Source: JAIVJN01 sp036732565 | Lineage (GTDB): Bacteria; Acidobacteriota; Vicinamibacteria; Vicinamibacterales; UBA2999 | DNA length: 14,426 nt | NCBI GenBank assembly: GCA_036732565.1 | Contig: DAINCF010000148.1 | Location: 1 to 14,426 of the forward strand | Direction of reading: 5' to 3' | Shown here: in pieces, positions 5,822-13,887 of the stretch | How positions within the stretch are numbered: the first letter of the stretch is position 1 | Layout of the letters: each line of letters starts with the position of its first letter | The notes under the pieces: model-generated | The model's database searches: none | Told to the model about the DNA's origin: nothing | What the model saw: the letters and a program-made list of their open reading frames with translations, nothing else | Position numbers and translations under genes: made by a program

Positions 5822-7194
5822 CGATGAGCCGGGCCGCGGCTGCCGGGGAATGTGTCGTCGAGGGCAAAGCAGTCTTCGAGCTTGGAGACGTCGAGCAATC
5901 TCCAACCCGTCGCGCTACCCCGAGTCGAGCGCGCGGGTCCGCGCAACTGATACACCAGCAGTCGCGTGACGCCGTTGTTGACTCCGTAGTCGTGCGGCTC
6001 GGCCACGCGATCGCTTCCGTGATACCGAAATCGAATCAGGCGCTTGTTCGCGATCGCGAGCCGCAGTTGCGCATCGATCGAGTTGGAATGACCCTTGATA
6101 GTGGGCGCGGGTCCATTGGAGACGTCGTCTTCTGTTGATGGCGTATCCAGGGCGCGCCCTCGGTGACGCCATTTTGCACTGCGGCCAGTGCCTGTCGGCT
6201 CGATGCGTCGCTCCGCCTTCATCTGCCGGAGAACGTGGCGCACCATGTCTCGGCTGATGCCGGGACAATCGCGCTCGATATCCGAGATGCTGAACAATCC
6301 TGCACGACGCGATACTGCCTCTCGCACCTGATCTGTTTTCGATCCTCGAAGCGTTTCGATTCGTTCTTCGAACTCATTGTAGGCACGAATCAGCACACTC
6401 CAGAAGTAGTCGAGCCACGGATGCACGTCGTGGTGGCTTTCATGCCACCCGAGTGAGCTGCGCTCCAGCGTGGCATAGTACGCATCCTTCGAATCCTCGA
6501 CGAGACGTTCAAGGCTGATGTAGCGACCAACTTCGTAGTCCGCCTTGTGCAACAGGAGGAGCGTCGTCAAACGGGCGACACGCCCGTTGCCGTCGCGGAA
6601 CGGGTGCACGCAGAGCAGATCCAGAATCGCCAACGGGATCAAGACGAGCGCATCGATCGCGCGTTCTTCGGACGCGCGGTTGTAGTCGGACGTCAACGTG
6701 TCCATCGCCTGCGGGGTGGCGACGGCTGGCACCGCGGTAAATCGGACCCGTACGGTTCGTCCCTCCGCATCTCGCTCGACGATGGTGTTGTCAGTAGGCT
6801 TCCAGTGGCCACCTTCGGTAGGTAGGTAATGGAACAGATACTGATGGAGTTGGCGGATGACGTTGGGAGTAAAGGGCATCTCGCCAGCCGAGTCGTGTAT
6901 CAGGTGCAGAGCATCGCGATAGCCAGCGATCTCCTGCTCGGAACGGTTCGTCGGTGCTGCCCGCTTTTCGACTAACTCTGCGACGCGCCCGTGGGGCGCG
7001 GTGACGCCTTCGATCCTGCTGGAGGACTCGGTCGACTCGATAATGGCGGACTGTCGCAGTGACTCGAGTTGCTGCGGCACCTGCCGCAGGAAAAGTTGCT
7101 GCTTGCCGCGCGACTCCCCGAGCCGGCGAAGAGCGGCAGCCTGCTGCGTATTGAAGCGCAGGCCTTCTAAGTAGCCAGCGTGGAGAGAAGGCAT
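5779..7194 (-). CDS. Fic-family AMP-transferase, class II, with winged-helix and apparent WYL-like C-terminal domain
   Basis: The 471-residue product contains the canonical Fic motif HPFRDGNGRVAR at residues 197-208 (His197 general base, Asp201 for metal, Arg205/Arg208 for phosphates), so AMP transfer (or another Fic reaction) from a nucleotide to a target hydroxyl is expected. An N-terminal (S/T)xxxE(G/N) inhibitory motif, SSRIEG, lies at 58-63, which makes it a class II, autoinhibited Fic protein. Residues ~285-345 (TDQVREAVSRRAGLFSISDI, then DMVRHVLRQMKAERRI) look like the winged helix usual in this subgroup. Unusually, ~100 more residues follow (about 370-455) with a WYL-like pattern: LIRFRYHGSDRVAEPHDYG, LLVYQLRG, GWRLLDVSKLE, DDTFPGSRG. 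Such small WYL-like domains bind ligands or nucleic acid in other proteins. The frame is continuous with no sign of a frameshift. The start at 7194 has a poor ribosome binding site. A motif array lies just upstream, suggesting autoregulation. Confidence 0.88.
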   Translation of the reverse strand: MPSLHAGYLEGLRFNTQQAAALRRLGESRGKQQLFLRQVPQQLESLRQSAIIESTESSSRIEGVTAPHGRVAELVEKRAAPTNRSEQEIAGYRDALHLIHDSAGEMPFTPNVIRQLHQYLFHYLPTEGGHWKPTDNTIVERDAEGRTVRVRFTAVPAVATPQAMDTLTSDYNRASEERAIDALVLIPLAILDLLCVHPFRDGNGRVARLTTLLLLHKADYEVGRYISLERLVEDSKDAYYATLERSSLGWHESHHDVHPWLDYFWSVLIRAYNEFEERIETLRGSKTDQVREAVSRRAGLFSISDIERDCPGISRDMVRHVLRQMKAERRIEPTGTGRSAKWRHRGRALDTPSTEDDVSNGPAPTIKGHSNSIDAQLRLAIANKRLIRFRYHGSDRVAEPHDYGVNNGVTRLLVYQLRGPARSTRGSATGWRLLDVSKLEDCFALDDTFPGSRGPAHRQHLGWEILHARVG

Positions 7195-7211
7195 AAGGCG
7201 GCAATCCGCTC

Positions 7212-7265
7212 AAACGGGGTAATCGCATGGCTATTTTACCCTGTTTAAGGGCTCATTACCCGTTT
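7212..7265. promoter_or_regulatory. Three-copy motif array upstream of fic, probable operator
   Basis: Three copies of an AAACRGGGTAAT-like motif lie in 54 bp upstream of the fic start codon (7194). They are AAACGGGGTAAT on the plus strand at 7212-7223, AAACAGGGTAAA on the minus strand at 7235-7246, and AAACGGGTAAT on the minus strand at 7255-7265. The first two form an inverted repeat matching at 10 of 12 positions; the last two are direct repeats spaced 20 bp, about two helical turns. A minus-strand TAAAAT at 7238-7233 overlaps the middle copy and could be the -10 box; the -35 position has no good match. The arrangement suggests binding by a dimeric regulator, with the Fic protein's own winged helix the simplest candidate. 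Confidence 0.6.
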
Positions 7266-7296
7266 TCTGGCTCGTATGGCCGACGCTAGCTCATCT

Positions 7297-9450
7297 TTAT
7301 TTCGCCAACGGGTCGGGGCGCAGTTGGAAGTGCGCGGCGAACGGACGCGTGCCCTTGCCGCCTTCGATGAGCCACGGCGTGCGATCGCCGTTGGCCGCCC
7401 AGAGGCCGCGGCCCTTCCAGCCGGCCTTGGGATCGTCGATGCGGCCGTCGAAGCCCTTCGCGTAGAAGCCCATCGGGTACGGGACGCGCAGGACGATCAT
7501 CTTGCCGTCCTTCATCGCGATCAGCCCGTCGTTCAGATTCCCCGTCGACATCGGCACGTCGGGGCCGAGGCCGAGCGTGTCGTGCTGGTCGACCCACGTG
7601 TAATAGCTCGACTCCGCGCTGTTCTCACCCAGTCCCTTGAATCCCGGGCCGGGATACTGGTGGAAGCTCCAGCCTTCGGGACAGTGATCGCCGGTCGCCT
7701 TCGGTCCGTTCAACGGTGCCTTGCACTTGCGCCGATCGAAGCTCCCGAGATGTCCGCTCGCCAGCGACACCCAGACGACGCCCTTGGCGTCGATGTCCGC
7801 GCCGCGCACACCGAAGCCGGGCATCGGCACGTTGTACACCTCCGCGAGGGCGGTCTGCGGCGGGTTCGAGCCGGGCGCGATGCGCACGACCCCACTGACC
7901 TGGCCGCGGAACGACCCCCAGATGGAGCCATCCACGGGACTCGGCATCACGGCGTAGAAGCCGGCGACGATGCGTTTGTCCTTCGTGGGATCGACCGGCT
8001 GATCGGGCTCGACGTACTCGTCGCGCTTGCCGTTGCCGTTGGTGTCGAGGATGGGTGCGGTCCAGCCCTGCGCCTTCGCGGCATCGCCGGTCTCGTCGAA
8101 CACGCGCGTGTTGAGCCAGCCGACCACGGGGCCGCCACCGCTGGTCCACAAGGTGTTGTCCTTGTCGTAGCCGAACTGCGGATGATGCGTGCCGTAGCAG
8201 GTATCGACGAACGTGTACTTTTCGGTCTTCGGATCGAACACCGACAGATGGCGCACGGCGCGATCCATCGGGAACGCCTTCGCCGACGGATGATCGGAGC
8301 CCGCCTTGCAGAACGCCGGATTATCGGGTCCACGTACGGCGGCCGTCATCCACACCCGCCCGTCACGTCCGAACATCGAGTTGTGATTGTTGACGCGCGT
8401 CTCCCAGATGCGCTCGCTGCCCCAGTAGGCAGACGGCTGCGTCGGATCGAGGCCCGCCGCGTGACCCGGGCCGAGGCTGAGCGGCATGTCGGCGTCCCGC
8501 ACGGGTGCCTTGAAGGTCCGTGTGGTGTTCTTCACGGGATCGAGAATCGGGATGAAGTCCGAGCTGTACTCGGGCGAGCCGAATAACGGGCCATTGGCGT
8601 TGACCGTTGGGAATCGCCGGTCGCTCGCGATCAGATCGTGCAGATAGTGCTTCTCGTTCATCCAGTCGCGCAGCGTCACGACGATGTTGCGCTCCACGCC
8701 TTGCGGCCGTGTCGGCTTGGCGTGCGGCAGCTCGCCCTTGGCGACGCGATCAGTCCACTCTGCGTACAACGCGAACGCGAGCGGGCCGAGGCCGTTCAAC
8801 TGGCCGAACATCATCTGGCCGGACTGCCCTGATTGCACGCGACGCCGCCAGGCCTCCGCAGGTGAAGGGAACGTGCCGAAGGCCGCGGGAATCGTCCGCG
8901 TCGACTCCTGCCCCAACTGATGGCAGCCGATGCAGCCGTTGCTCTTCATGCCGTCGATCCATCGTGTGTGCGTCACGTTCGCGGCGATGCCGGGATCCTT
9001 GCCGAATTGATCCGGGGAGGGGATCTTCAGCATCGAGTACCAATAGATCGCGGGGTAGTACTTGGCGGCGGCCGCCTCGTCGGGCGCCGGCTTCGCGGTG
9101 AGGTTCACGTGCTGGCCCGGTTCGCTGGTGACCTTGTCGCCATCGACCAGCCCATAGCCACGCGCCCACACGCTATAACGCGCCTTCGGCAGATCCGGGA
9201 CCACGTATCGACCGCGATCGTCGGTGACGACGCTCTTGATGTAGCGGACACCCAGTTCGCGGGTTTCGGCGATCACCCAGACGCCGGCCTCCGGCCCCTT
9301 CGGACCGCTGACGACGCCGCCGATGTCGTCCGGATCGATGGCGACGTCACCAGCTTGCGGTTGAGCACGTATGAACACGATCGACAGGCACATGAGCAGA
9401 GCGAAGCAGCCGGCCGCTGCTCCAACCGGGCGGTTCGACATCACGCGCAT
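7297..9450 (-). CDS. Secreted protein: carboxypeptidase-regulatory-like domain, one c-type haem motif, propeller-like C-terminus
   Basis: I start at the ATG at 9450 (717 residues) because AAGGAG lies 6 bases upstream; the longer frame would run into a palindromic repeat. The N-terminus is a signal peptide (GAAAGCFALLMCLSIVFIRA). Residues ~40-120 form a carboxypeptidase-regulatory-like beta-sandwich (GGVVSGPKGPEAGVWVIAE, then VVTDDRGRYVVPDLPKARYSVWARGYG). A single CIGCH haem-attachment motif follows at Cys173-Cys176-His177, so covalent haem c is expected in the periplasm. The rest (about 300-717) has blade-like repeats (DGRVWMTAAVRG, NTLWTSGGG, GSIWGSFRGQVSGVVRIAPG, GVVWVSLASGHLG) resembling streptogramin-lyase-type propellers. 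The whole architecture is common in acidobacteria but uncharacterised; electron transfer or binding of a plant-derived or antibiotic-like substrate are both guesses. It has no visible partner gene nearby. Confidence 0.82.
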   Translation of the reverse strand: MRVMSNRPVGAAAGCFALLMCLSIVFIRAQPQAGDVAIDPDDIGGVVSGPKGPEAGVWVIAETRELGVRYIKSVVTDDRGRYVVPDLPKARYSVWARGYGLVDGDKVTSEPGQHVNLTAKPAPDEAAAAKYYPAIYWYSMLKIPSPDQFGKDPGIAANVTHTRWIDGMKSNGCIGCHQLGQESTRTIPAAFGTFPSPAEAWRRRVQSGQSGQMMFGQLNGLGPLAFALYAEWTDRVAKGELPHAKPTRPQGVERNIVVTLRDWMNEKHYLHDLIASDRRFPTVNANGPLFGSPEYSSDFIPILDPVKNTTRTFKAPVRDADMPLSLGPGHAAGLDPTQPSAYWGSERIWETRVNNHNSMFGRDGRVWMTAAVRGPDNPAFCKAGSDHPSAKAFPMDRAVRHLSVFDPKTEKYTFVDTCYGTHHPQFGYDKDNTLWTSGGGPVVGWLNTRVFDETGDAAKAQGWTAPILDTNGNGKRDEYVEPDQPVDPTKDKRIVAGFYAVMPSPVDGSIWGSFRGQVSGVVRIAPGSNPPQTALAEVYNVPMPGFGVRGADIDAKGVVWVSLASGHLGSFDRRKCKAPLNGPKATGDHCPEGWSFHQYPGPGFKGLGENSAESSYYTWVDQHDTLGLGPDVPMSTGNLNDGLIAMKDGKMIVLRVPYPMGFYAKGFDGRIDDPKAGWKGRGLWAANGDRTPWLIEGGKGTRPFAAHFQLRPDPLAK

Positions 9451-9471
9451 GATCAACTCCTTGTCCGCCAT

Positions 9472-9498
9472 GGCAGGCCTGAAGGCCTGCGCTACGTA
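9472..9498 (+). repeat. Palindromic repeat, copy 1 (in 5' leader of the haem-protein gene)
   Basis: The unit is GGCAGGCCTGAAGGCCTGCG followed by CTACGTA. Its first part folds on itself (GCAGGCCT with AGGCCTGC). It lies 22 bp upstream of the start codon at 9450, so it is probably transcribed in that gene's leader. Copy 2, in the opposite orientation, can pair with it over about 30 bp. Confidence 0.85.
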
Positions 9499-9530
9499 CG
9501 GGAAGGCAGCGCTGCGTTGCCACCTTCGCA

Positions 9531-9556
9531 CGTAGCGCAGGCCTCTGGCCTGCCCG
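9531..9556 (-). repeat. Palindromic repeat, copy 2
   Basis: This is an inverted copy of the unit (CGTAGCGCAGGCCTCTGGCC, then TGCCCG). With copy 1 it forms a long imperfect hairpin whose loop is roughly 9509-9520. Confidence 0.8.
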
Positions 9557-9563
9557 ATCTGTG

Positions 9564-9592
9564 TACGTAGCGCAGGCCTTTAGGCCTGCCCG
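9564..9592 (-). repeat. Palindromic repeat, copy 3
   Basis: Second inverted copy (TACGTAGCGCAGGCCTTTAG, then GCCTGCCCG). It pairs with copy 4 in the same tail-to-tail manner as copies 1 and 2. Confidence 0.8.
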
Positions 9593-9615
9593 ACCAGCCC
9601 TGCCCGACCGCCATG

Positions 9616-9645
9616 GCGGGCCTGGAGGCGTGCGCTACGTACGGG
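9616..9645 (+). repeat. Palindromic repeat, copy 4 (diverged)
   Basis: Plus-strand copy with changes in the palindrome (GGCGGGCCTGGAGGCGTGCG) but an intact CTACGTACGGG end. It lies 28 bp beyond the stop codon of the ADOP permease gene. Confidence 0.75.
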
Positions 9646-9673
9646 AGTTTACACGGCGGCGTTCTGGACTTCC

Positions 9674-12109
9674 TCATTCCTCGCGAAGGGCGGCCGTGGG
9701 ATTGAGCGTCAGCCCCTGCCGCGCGGCCAGACCACAGGTCAGCACGCCAACGAGGGCGACGATGGCGATCACCAGGCCGATGATCAGCGGATCGGAGGGC
9801 TGCACTTCGAAGAGGAGGCTCGCCACAAGGCTGCCGACGGCCAGCGCGCCAACCGCCCCGCCGACGACACCCGCCATCACAGGGGTCATGCCTTGTCGCA
9901 AGATCAACTGGACTACCTGTGCGCGCTGCGCCCCGAGGGCCACACGGATGTTCATCTCTCGGCGACGCCGCAAGACGCCATACGACGTCACGGCGTAGAC
10001 GCCGATGGTGGCGATGAACAACGCGACGAGCCCGAACACGACGAACAGCTGGGTCTGGTATCGCCGTGCCGCGACCGAGGCGTCGACGAGCTGCTCGAGC
10101 GGTCTTGATTCACCGATCGCGATTTCGGGATCGATGCCGCGAATGGCCGTACGCACGGCCGAGACCATCGACGCGGGAGCGGTCGCCGTCTTGATCAGGA
10201 GCGACAGGGACGTTCGACTCTGCCACCAATACGGGACGTACACCATCAGGGGCTGGGCGCCGTCGAGTGTGGTGATGCGCGCATCGGCGACGACGCCAAC
10301 GACTTCGAACGGCTGCTCGTTGGGAAGGGCGCGGCTGAAGCGTTTCCCGACCGCGTCCTCGCTCGGCCAGAGGCGTGCCGCTGTCGCGTCGGACACGAGC
10401 GCCGGCGTCGGCCGCTTCGGATCGCGCTCGTGTTCGGTGAACGAGCGTCCCCGTCGCACGCTGATCCCGAGCGCGCTGAAGTACTCCGGCGCCACGAAGC
10501 GGAAGTTGGCGGTGGGCATCTCCGACCGCACGAGCGTCGAGCCCTCGGGCGCGATGAAGTTGACCTGCGACTGGCCCCTCAGCGGCAACATCGATGTCGT
10601 CGTCGCCCGCTCGACGCCTGGCAAGGCATGCACGGCGGCCAATACGCGATCGTAGGCGGCCAGCTGCACCTGCCGATCGACATAGCGGGTCGCGGGAAGC
10701 GCGACGTCGATGGCCAGGACCTGATCGGTGGTGAAGCCACGATTCACGGTCATGACTCGGGCAAAGCTCGTCGCGAAGAGCGCCGTGACCACCAGCAGCG
10801 TCACAGAGAGACCGACCTGCAACGCCAGCAGCGCCGCGTGACTGCGGAGGCCCCGTCGGTCGCTGGCGACGGCCGTGGCGCTGGCGCGCAGCGCGCCTTG
10901 CACATCCCGGCCGGCCAACCGCCACGCCGGTACTACCGCCACGAGCGCGCCCGCGGCGATGGAGATCAGCGCCGCGAACGCCAACGCCCGAGCATCGAGC
11001 GCGACCTCGTCGACGCGCGGCAACTCGATCGGCGCCGTTCGCACGAACAACGCGAGCGCCAACCACGCCACCCACAGCCCGAGCCCACCTCCGACGACCG
11101 CGAGCGCGAGCTGCTCCAGCACCACGCGGCCGATGAGACGCTGCCGGCTCGCTCCCAACGCCGAGCGCACGGCAGCGTCGCGAAGCCGGCCGATCGTCCG
11201 GGTCAGCGAGAGGTTGGCGAGATTGGCGCACGCAATCAGCAGGACCGCGACGATCGCGCCCAACAGCAGCAACAAGCCTCGACGCGACGTGCCGACGATC
11301 GCCTCGGCGAGCGGCGTCGTGGTCGTCGACAACGTCACCGGCTCTCCGGCCTGCTGACTCGCGATGGCGCTGACCGCGGCCTGGAGCGCGTCCAACTCCG
11401 CGCGGGCCTGCTCGAGCGTCACACCCTCACGCAAGCGGCCGATCGCCTGGTGGTTGTGCTCGCCGACCCAGCCTGCCCTGAGACGCATCGGCACGAAGGC
11501 ATCGACGACAGTGGTCAATTGCGCGCGCTGTGGCAGTCGGAAGGACGGAGGGAGGACGCCGACAACGGTGTACGGCTTGCCGTCGATCACGATCGGACGA
11601 CCGACGATCTGCGGATCGGCGCCGAAGCGCTGCCGCCACATGCCGTCGGTGATGGTGACGACGTCGGGCGCCCCCTCCGGATCATCGGCCGGGGTCAACG
11701 CTCGACCGATCGCCGCTTGGATGCCGAGCGCCTCGAACAACGACCCGTTGGTACGAACCAACGCGATCTGCACCGCTTGATCACGCCCGGTGAGGTTTGC
11801 GGGAATCTGCGTGTACTGCGCGAGCGCCGCGAACGATAGGGCGTGCTCCCGCCAGTACTCGAAATGCCGCTCGTTGACTTCCAGCGACTGGGCGCGTTCG
11901 ATGACCTCGCGCCACACTTCGCGCACCGAGACCAGCCGGTCGGCCTCGCGATAGGGCAAGGGCTGAAGCAGCACGCCGTTGACGATGGAGAAGACCGCAG
12001 TGGTCGCGCCGATGGTGAGCCCGAGGGTGAGGATGACGGTAGCCGCGTAGGCGCGGTCGCGCCGGAAGCTGCGCAGCGCATCACGAATATCGAAGGTCAG
12101 CATGCCCAT
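9674..12109 (-). CDS. ADOP-family ABC transporter permease (MacB core/FtsX, duplicated)
   Basis: From the ATG at 12109 the protein has 811 residues, the usual size of acidobacterial duplicated orphan permeases. Layout: family start FDIRDALRSFRRDRAYAATVILTLGL with a first membrane helix (about 20-48) and the hallmark NGVLLQPLPYREADRLV; a MacB-type periplasmic core (about 50-270); FtsX-type helices near 278-298, 330-355 and 373-395; a second first-helix at 424-446 that begins the repeated half; a second core; and three more helices in the last ~125 residues. No ATP-binding domain or ATPase gene is adjacent, as is normal for this orphan group, whose substrates are unknown. MacB-like proteins act as mechanotransmitters in export of peptides or lipoproteins. 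No ribosome binding site is visible, so the exact start is uncertain (12103 is an alternative). The gene is divergent from the amidase gene. Confidence 0.92.
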   Translation of the reverse strand: MGMLTFDIRDALRSFRRDRAYAATVILTLGLTIGATTAVFSIVNGVLLQPLPYREADRLVSVREVWREVIERAQSLEVNERHFEYWREHALSFAALAQYTQIPANLTGRDQAVQIALVRTNGSLFEALGIQAAIGRALTPADDPEGAPDVVTITDGMWRQRFGADPQIVGRPIVIDGKPYTVVGVLPPSFRLPQRAQLTTVVDAFVPMRLRAGWVGEHNHQAIGRLREGVTLEQARAELDALQAAVSAIASQQAGEPVTLSTTTTPLAEAIVGTSRRGLLLLLGAIVAVLLIACANLANLSLTRTIGRLRDAAVRSALGASRQRLIGRVVLEQLALAVVGGGLGLWVAWLALALFVRTAPIELPRVDEVALDARALAFAALISIAAGALVAVVPAWRLAGRDVQGALRASATAVASDRRGLRSHAALLALQVGLSVTLLVVTALFATSFARVMTVNRGFTTDQVLAIDVALPATRYVDRQVQLAAYDRVLAAVHALPGVERATTTSMLPLRGQSQVNFIAPEGSTLVRSEMPTANFRFVAPEYFSALGISVRRGRSFTEHERDPKRPTPALVSDATAARLWPSEDAVGKRFSRALPNEQPFEVVGVVADARITTLDGAQPLMVYVPYWWQSRTSLSLLIKTATAPASMVSAVRTAIRGIDPEIAIGESRPLEQLVDASVAARRYQTQLFVVFGLVALFIATIGVYAVTSYGVLRRRREMNIRVALGAQRAQVVQLILRQGMTPVMAGVVGGAVGALAVGSLVASLLFEVQPSDPLIIGLVIAIVALVGVLTCGLAARQGLTLNPTAALREE

Positions 12110-12158
12110 GGGCGATTGGACGCTACCGCACGGAAGATGGTTCGAGACAGAATGCGCC

Positions 12159-13739
12159 ATGACATCCCTCTCCCGACGCGATTTCGCCATCACCGTCCTG
12201 GGAACCGCCGCCGCGGCGCGCGTGTCCGCGGACCAGGGGTCGTCCGACCGGGCTCCGGCCCGGCAGAGCTCGGCGGGGGGAACGCCGCCGGCGCTCAACG
12301 GCTCGGATCCCATCGCCGGCCTGACGCTGGCTGAGGCGTCCGCCCGCATCCGCGCTCGCAGCCTCACGCCGACAGACCTGGTCAAGGCGTGCCTCGCACG
12401 GATCGACACCTACAATCCCAAGCTCGATGCGTTCATCACAATCACGCGCGAGCAGGCCCTGGCCCAGGCGCGGACGCTCGATGCGGAACAGCGTGCCGGC
12501 AAGCTGCGGGGGCCGCTCCACGGCATTCCGATCGCCCTCAAAGACAACATCGACACCGCCGGTGTGCGCACGACGGCCGCCAGTGCGGTGTTCGACGACC
12601 GCGTGCCGACCGAGGACGCGGAGGTCACCCGGCGACTTGCCGCCGCAGGCGCCATCCTGATCGGCAAGACCAACCTGCACGAGTTCGCTGCGGGCGGGAC
12701 ATCAGCGACGAGTTACTACGGACCGGTGCGCAACCCGTGGGCGCTGGAGCGCAATCCGGGCGGCTCATCCGGCGGATCTGCGGCCGCTGTGGCCGCAGAT
12801 CTTTGCTACGGCGCGCTGGGCACCGATACCGGAGGCTCCATTCGCACGCCGGCATCGTTCTGCTCGGTCGTCGGTCTCAAGCCGACCTACGGTTTGGTCT
12901 CGATCCGCGGGATCATTCCACTGGTGGTGTCGCTCGATCACTGCGGGCCCATCACGCGCAGCGTCACGGATGCCGCCATGCTGCTCAACGCGCTTGCCGG
13001 CTACGATCGGCTCGACATCTCGAGCGTGGAGCACGCGAGCGAAGATTACGTCGCGGCATTGAAGCAACCGGTTAGCGGCTTCCGGCTCGGCATCGCACGT
13101 GCGCCGTTCTTCGATTTGTTGGACGCCGACGTGGCGAAGGTCACCGACGATGCGCTTCGCGCGCTCGCGAAGCTGACGCGTAGCGCCACCGACGTCGTAC
13201 TGCCCTCGACCCGCGAGGTCGGCGTCGGCGCCGAGACCTACGCGTACCACGAGGAGATGATTGGGCGGATGGCGGGACGCTACATGATCCCGACCCGGCG
13301 GGCGCTGCAAAACGGCGCCAACGCCAAGGCCAGCGAGTACGTCCGTGGTCGCTGGCGTCTCGAGCTCCTCCGTCGGACGATCGACGATGCGTTTCGTGAT
13401 ATCGACCTCGTCGTGCTGCCGACGCGTCGACGAACGCCGCGCACGGTGGACGCGGCGATCAAGCGCGAGGAGACCGACGTGCCGCGCAACCCCGAGCTGG
13501 AGAATACCAACGCCTTCAACTCGTACGGCATTCCGGCGATCTCCATACCGTGCGGCTTCACGTCGACCGGCTTGCCGGTGGGCCTGATGATCGCCGGGCC
13601 GCGATTCTCGGAAGGCAAAGTGCTGGCGCTCGCGCATGCCTTCGAGCAGGCCACCGAATTTCACACACGGCGTCCACCGATCCGTCCGGACACGCCGAAA
13701 CCGCCGCTGGCCGCGGTTGAGGAGCGCAGCGGCCTGTGA
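12159..13739 (+). CDS. Amidase (amidase-signature family), Tat-exported
   Basis: I choose the ATG at 12159 (526 residues) because it starts a Tat signal, MTSLSRRDFAITVLGTAAAA; the upstream part of the frame overlaps the divergent permease. All residues of the amidase-signature triad are present with family spacing: Lys128 in PIALKDNIDTAG, cis-Ser203 in GGSSGGSAAAVA and nucleophile Ser227 in GTDTGGSIRTPA. These enzymes hydrolyse carboxamides to acid and ammonia or amine. The substrate cannot be read from sequence: the protein is longer than a GatA core and exported, so it is not a tRNA amidotransferase subunit but a catabolic amidase like those acting on aryl or alkyl amides or cyclic dimers. 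The C-terminal part (SIPCGFTSTGLPVGLMIAGPRFSE) is typical. A RidA-family gene follows after 148 bp on the same strand and may share the pathway. Confidence 0.92.
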   Translation: MTSLSRRDFAITVLGTAAAARVSADQGSSDRAPARQSSAGGTPPALNGSDPIAGLTLAEASARIRARSLTPTDLVKACLARIDTYNPKLDAFITITREQALAQARTLDAEQRAGKLRGPLHGIPIALKDNIDTAGVRTTAASAVFDDRVPTEDAEVTRRLAAAGAILIGKTNLHEFAAGGTSATSYYGPVRNPWALERNPGGSSGGSAAAVAADLCYGALGTDTGGSIRTPASFCSVVGLKPTYGLVSIRGIIPLVVSLDHCGPITRSVTDAAMLLNALAGYDRLDISSVEHASEDYVAALKQPVSGFRLGIARAPFFDLLDADVAKVTDDALRALAKLTRSATDVVLPSTREVGVGAETYAYHEEMIGRMAGRYMIPTRRALQNGANAKASEYVRGRWRLELLRRTIDDAFRDIDLVVLPTRRRTPRTVDAAIKREETDVPRNPELENTNAFNSYGIPAISIPCGFTSTGLPVGLMIAGPRFSEGKVLALAHAFEQATEFHTRRPPIRPDTPKPPLAAVEERSGL

Positions 13740-13764
13740 TGGTCAGAGCGCGCCAGTGGGGTTG

Positions 13765-13791
13765 GGCAGGCCTGAAGGCCTGCGCTACGTA
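13765..13791 (+). repeat. Palindromic repeat, copy 5
   Basis: This copy is identical to copy 1 over 27 bases (GGCAGGCCTGAAGGCCTGCG then CTACGTA). It stands alone in the gap between the amidase and RidA-type genes, which shows that the unit also occurs singly. Confidence 0.85.
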
Positions 13792-13887
13792 CCGAGGGTG
13801 GATCGCCGACGAGAACGCCTTGCTATTCGAGGTCGCGCGCGGACGGGTGCACGCGTCGGTACAACCCTGATGGCGTAAGCTGGATGC

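Noticed and set aside
7276..8586. A 436-residue open frame on the plus strand opposite the haem-protein gene
   Set aside because: Its translation is rich in Arg, Ala, Val and His without any recognisable motif, whereas the minus strand encodes a signal peptide, a CxxCH motif and repeat blades. Long antisense frames are expected in high-GC coding DNA.
9472..9645. Possible CRISPR-like array
   Set aside because: Units alternate in orientation, vary in sequence and have irregular short gaps of 7-32 bp; there are no spacer-sized unique segments and no cas genes.
10430..11839. A 469-residue open frame on the plus strand inside the permease gene
   Set aside because: It is an Arg/Gln-rich antisense shadow of the clearly coding ADOP permease, with no domain or ribosome binding site.
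12765..13664. A 299-residue minus-strand frame inside the amidase gene
   Set aside because: It is antisense to the amidase, whose complete catalytic triad and Tat signal are on the plus strand; the frame has no domain.
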